Below are positions 62,912 to 64,000 of a DNA stretch of 64,000 nt, piece by piece. This stretch comes from Patulibacter sp040675535 (GTDB lineage: Bacteria > Actinomycetota > Thermoleophilia > Solirubrobacterales > Solirubrobacteraceae), in the NCBI RefSeq assembly GCF_040675535.1, contig NZ_JBFAPC010000001.1:21172-85171 (forward strand), read 5' to 3'. The position numbers and the translations under genes are program-made. Numbering within the stretch: position 1 is the first letter of the stretch; each line of letters begins with the position of its first letter. The notes beneath the pieces were generated by a model. It was not told where the DNA came from. It saw only the letters and a list, made by a program, of their open reading frames with translations, and made no database searches.

Positions 62912-64000
62912 TGGCGGACGTGGCGCGCGGTTGGAGGGCTACGGGAGGGCGGCTCCCGGGCGCGATGCCGAGGCTCGTCGCCCGGCGGGGCGTCCGGCTG
63001 ATCGCGACCCTCGTCGTGCTCGGCGCGTTGATCGGCGGCGCCCTGCGGGCCTCGTGGGTGCCCGCCGACCGGCTCGTCGCCGGCGGGGGCATCGCCGCCG
63101 CGACGGCGGCGCAGGAGCGAGCCTTCGGAGCGGAGCCGATCGTCACGGTCGTGCGCGGCCCGCTCTCGCGTACCCTCCGCGCCGAGAGCCTCGCGGCGCT
63201 TGCCGCATTCGAGCGCCGGCTCGCCCGGCTCGACGGCGTGCGGTCCGTGTCGGGTCCGGCGACCTTCCTTCAGGCGTCGGTGACGCAGGCCGAACAGGTG
63301 GTCGGCGCCGGGCTCGCCGGCCCGCTGGCCCGGGCCAACCGGGCGGCCGAGAGTGCTCGTTCGCGCGCCGAGAAGGCCGGACGGAGTCCTGCGAACGCCG
63401 TCCTGGCCGGAGAGGAGGCCCGCCTGAAGGCCCTCGGCTCGAGGGCGGAGAGCTTCCGGGCGCTCCTGGCCCAGTTCGGCTCGAGCGGCGTGCCGGCCCT
63501 GGGGAACCGGGCGTTCGTCGATACCGTCGTGTTCGGCATGGGCACGACGCCCAAGCCGCGGTTCCGCTGGGTCTTCCCGGACGTCGACCACGCGCTGGTC
63601 CTCGTGCGGCCGGAGGCCGGCCTCGATGCCGCGGCCGTGCTCGGGCTCGGCGACCGGATCCGGGCGCTGGCGGCGCGCACCGAGGTCCCCGGCGCCGCCC
63701 TGCGTACGGGTGGATCGCCCCTCGTGGCCGCCCGAGCCACGGAGGCGGCACCCGGGGAGCTGGTCCGCACCGCCCCAGCCGCGCTGCTGGTCCTCGTCCT
63801 CATCGTGGTGATCGCGTCGCGTCGCGTCGGCCCGGCCGCGGCGCTGCTGGCGTCGGCCGCGGCCGCCGCAGGAGGCGGCGCGCTCCTCGGATGCCTGCTC
63901 GGCCTCGGGCTCACCGTCGCCACGGCGGCCGCCATCCCCGTGGTGATCGCGGTCGCGACCGGCCACGGGCTCCTGCTGCGCGCGGCCGCGGCCGGCGCTC
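62911..64000 (+). CDS. RND/MMPL-like transporter, N-terminal part (runs off the window)
   Basis: 363 codons remain open to the right edge. The start shares a base with the previous stop (TGATG). A signal-anchor helix (LIATLVVLGALIGGALRAS) is followed by an outer domain (RAESLAALAAFERRLARLDG, RSVSGPATFLQ) as in MMPL/HpnN porter loops, and then a cluster of helices near the edge (AALLVLVLIVVIASRR, AAAAAGGGALLGCLLGL, AIPVVIAVATGHGLLL). Co-operonic with the Mce genes; it probably moves the same lipid or exports a related one. Confidence 0.75.
   Translation, partial: MADVARGWRATGGRLPGAMPRLVARRGVRLIATLVVLGALIGGALRASWVPADRLVAGGGIAAATAAQERAFGAEPIVTVVRGPLSRTLRAESLAALAAFERRLARLDGVRSVSGPATFLQASVTQAEQVVGAGLAGPLARANRAAESARSRAEKAGRSPANAVLAGEEARLKALGSRAESFRALLAQFGSSGVPALGNRAFVDTVVFGMGTTPKPRFRWVFPDVDHALVLVRPEAGLDAAAVLGLGDRIRALAARTEVPGAALRTGGSPLVAARATEAAPGELVRTAPAALLVLVLIVVIASRRVGPAAALLASAAAAAGGGALLGCLLGLGLTVATAAAIPVVIAVATGHGLLLRAAAAGA

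Overview
The window comes from a very GC-rich bacterium. Many genes start with GTG and overlap the previous stop as ATGA or GTGA, several proteins are exported and Ala/Thr/Lys-rich, and there is a six-gene mce operon plus an F420-type (luciferase-like) oxidoreductase. This fits a deep-branching actinobacterium of the Thermoleophilia/Solirubrobacterales type (Patulibacter or Conexibacter-like). That placement is inferred from gene content and composition, not from a marker gene. No rRNA, tRNA, CRISPR array, insertion sequence or prophage was seen.

Region 1 (1-14307) is about surface and exported proteins. It holds the end of a sigma-factor-like reading frame that runs without a stop into a membrane-anchored domain, two small secreted proteins, a PstS-like binding protein, a large secreted PKD-domain protein, a small unknown gene, and a three-gene minus-strand operon of exported beta-propeller proteins joined by ATGA overlaps.

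Region 2 (14430-24739) looks like a phosphate-starvation neighbourhood. Tandem 11-nt GTTC-type direct repeats resembling actinobacterial PHO boxes precede ftsH (divergent from the propeller operon) and pstS. The pst operon is pstS, pstC, pstA, pstB, then a lipoprotein, a zinc-ribbon membrane protein and a zinc-ribbon/helical protein. The divergent gene also encodes a membrane protein with the same type of zinc ribbon. A lone cobF-like gene follows.

Region 3 (25534-51197) is a catabolic island: GMC oxidoreductase, two cytochromes P450, ferredoxin reductase, [2Fe-2S] ferredoxin, DUF3237 protein, acyl-CoA synthetase, quinone-oxidoreductase-like dehydrogenase, FAD oxidoreductase, acyl-CoA dehydrogenase and a luciferase-like oxidoreductase. 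Among these are eight GAF-LuxR regulators arranged as four tandem pairs, all on the minus strand, each pair overlapping by 1-11 nt. GC-rich palindromic sites close to TACCCC-RTY-GGGG recur in the promoter gaps, and a TGAACGATCGTTCA operator-like palindrome occurs at two of them.

Region 4 (51601-64000) is a lipid or steroid import operon of the Mce type: an SCP2-like protein, an MlaF/MceG-like ATPase, two YrbE/MlaE permeases, six Mce proteins and the start of an RND/MMPL-like protein that runs off the window. Import by this operon and breakdown by the P450/acyl-CoA genes of region 3 would form one hydrophobic-substrate pathway. That link is inferred from proximity and shared promoter motifs.
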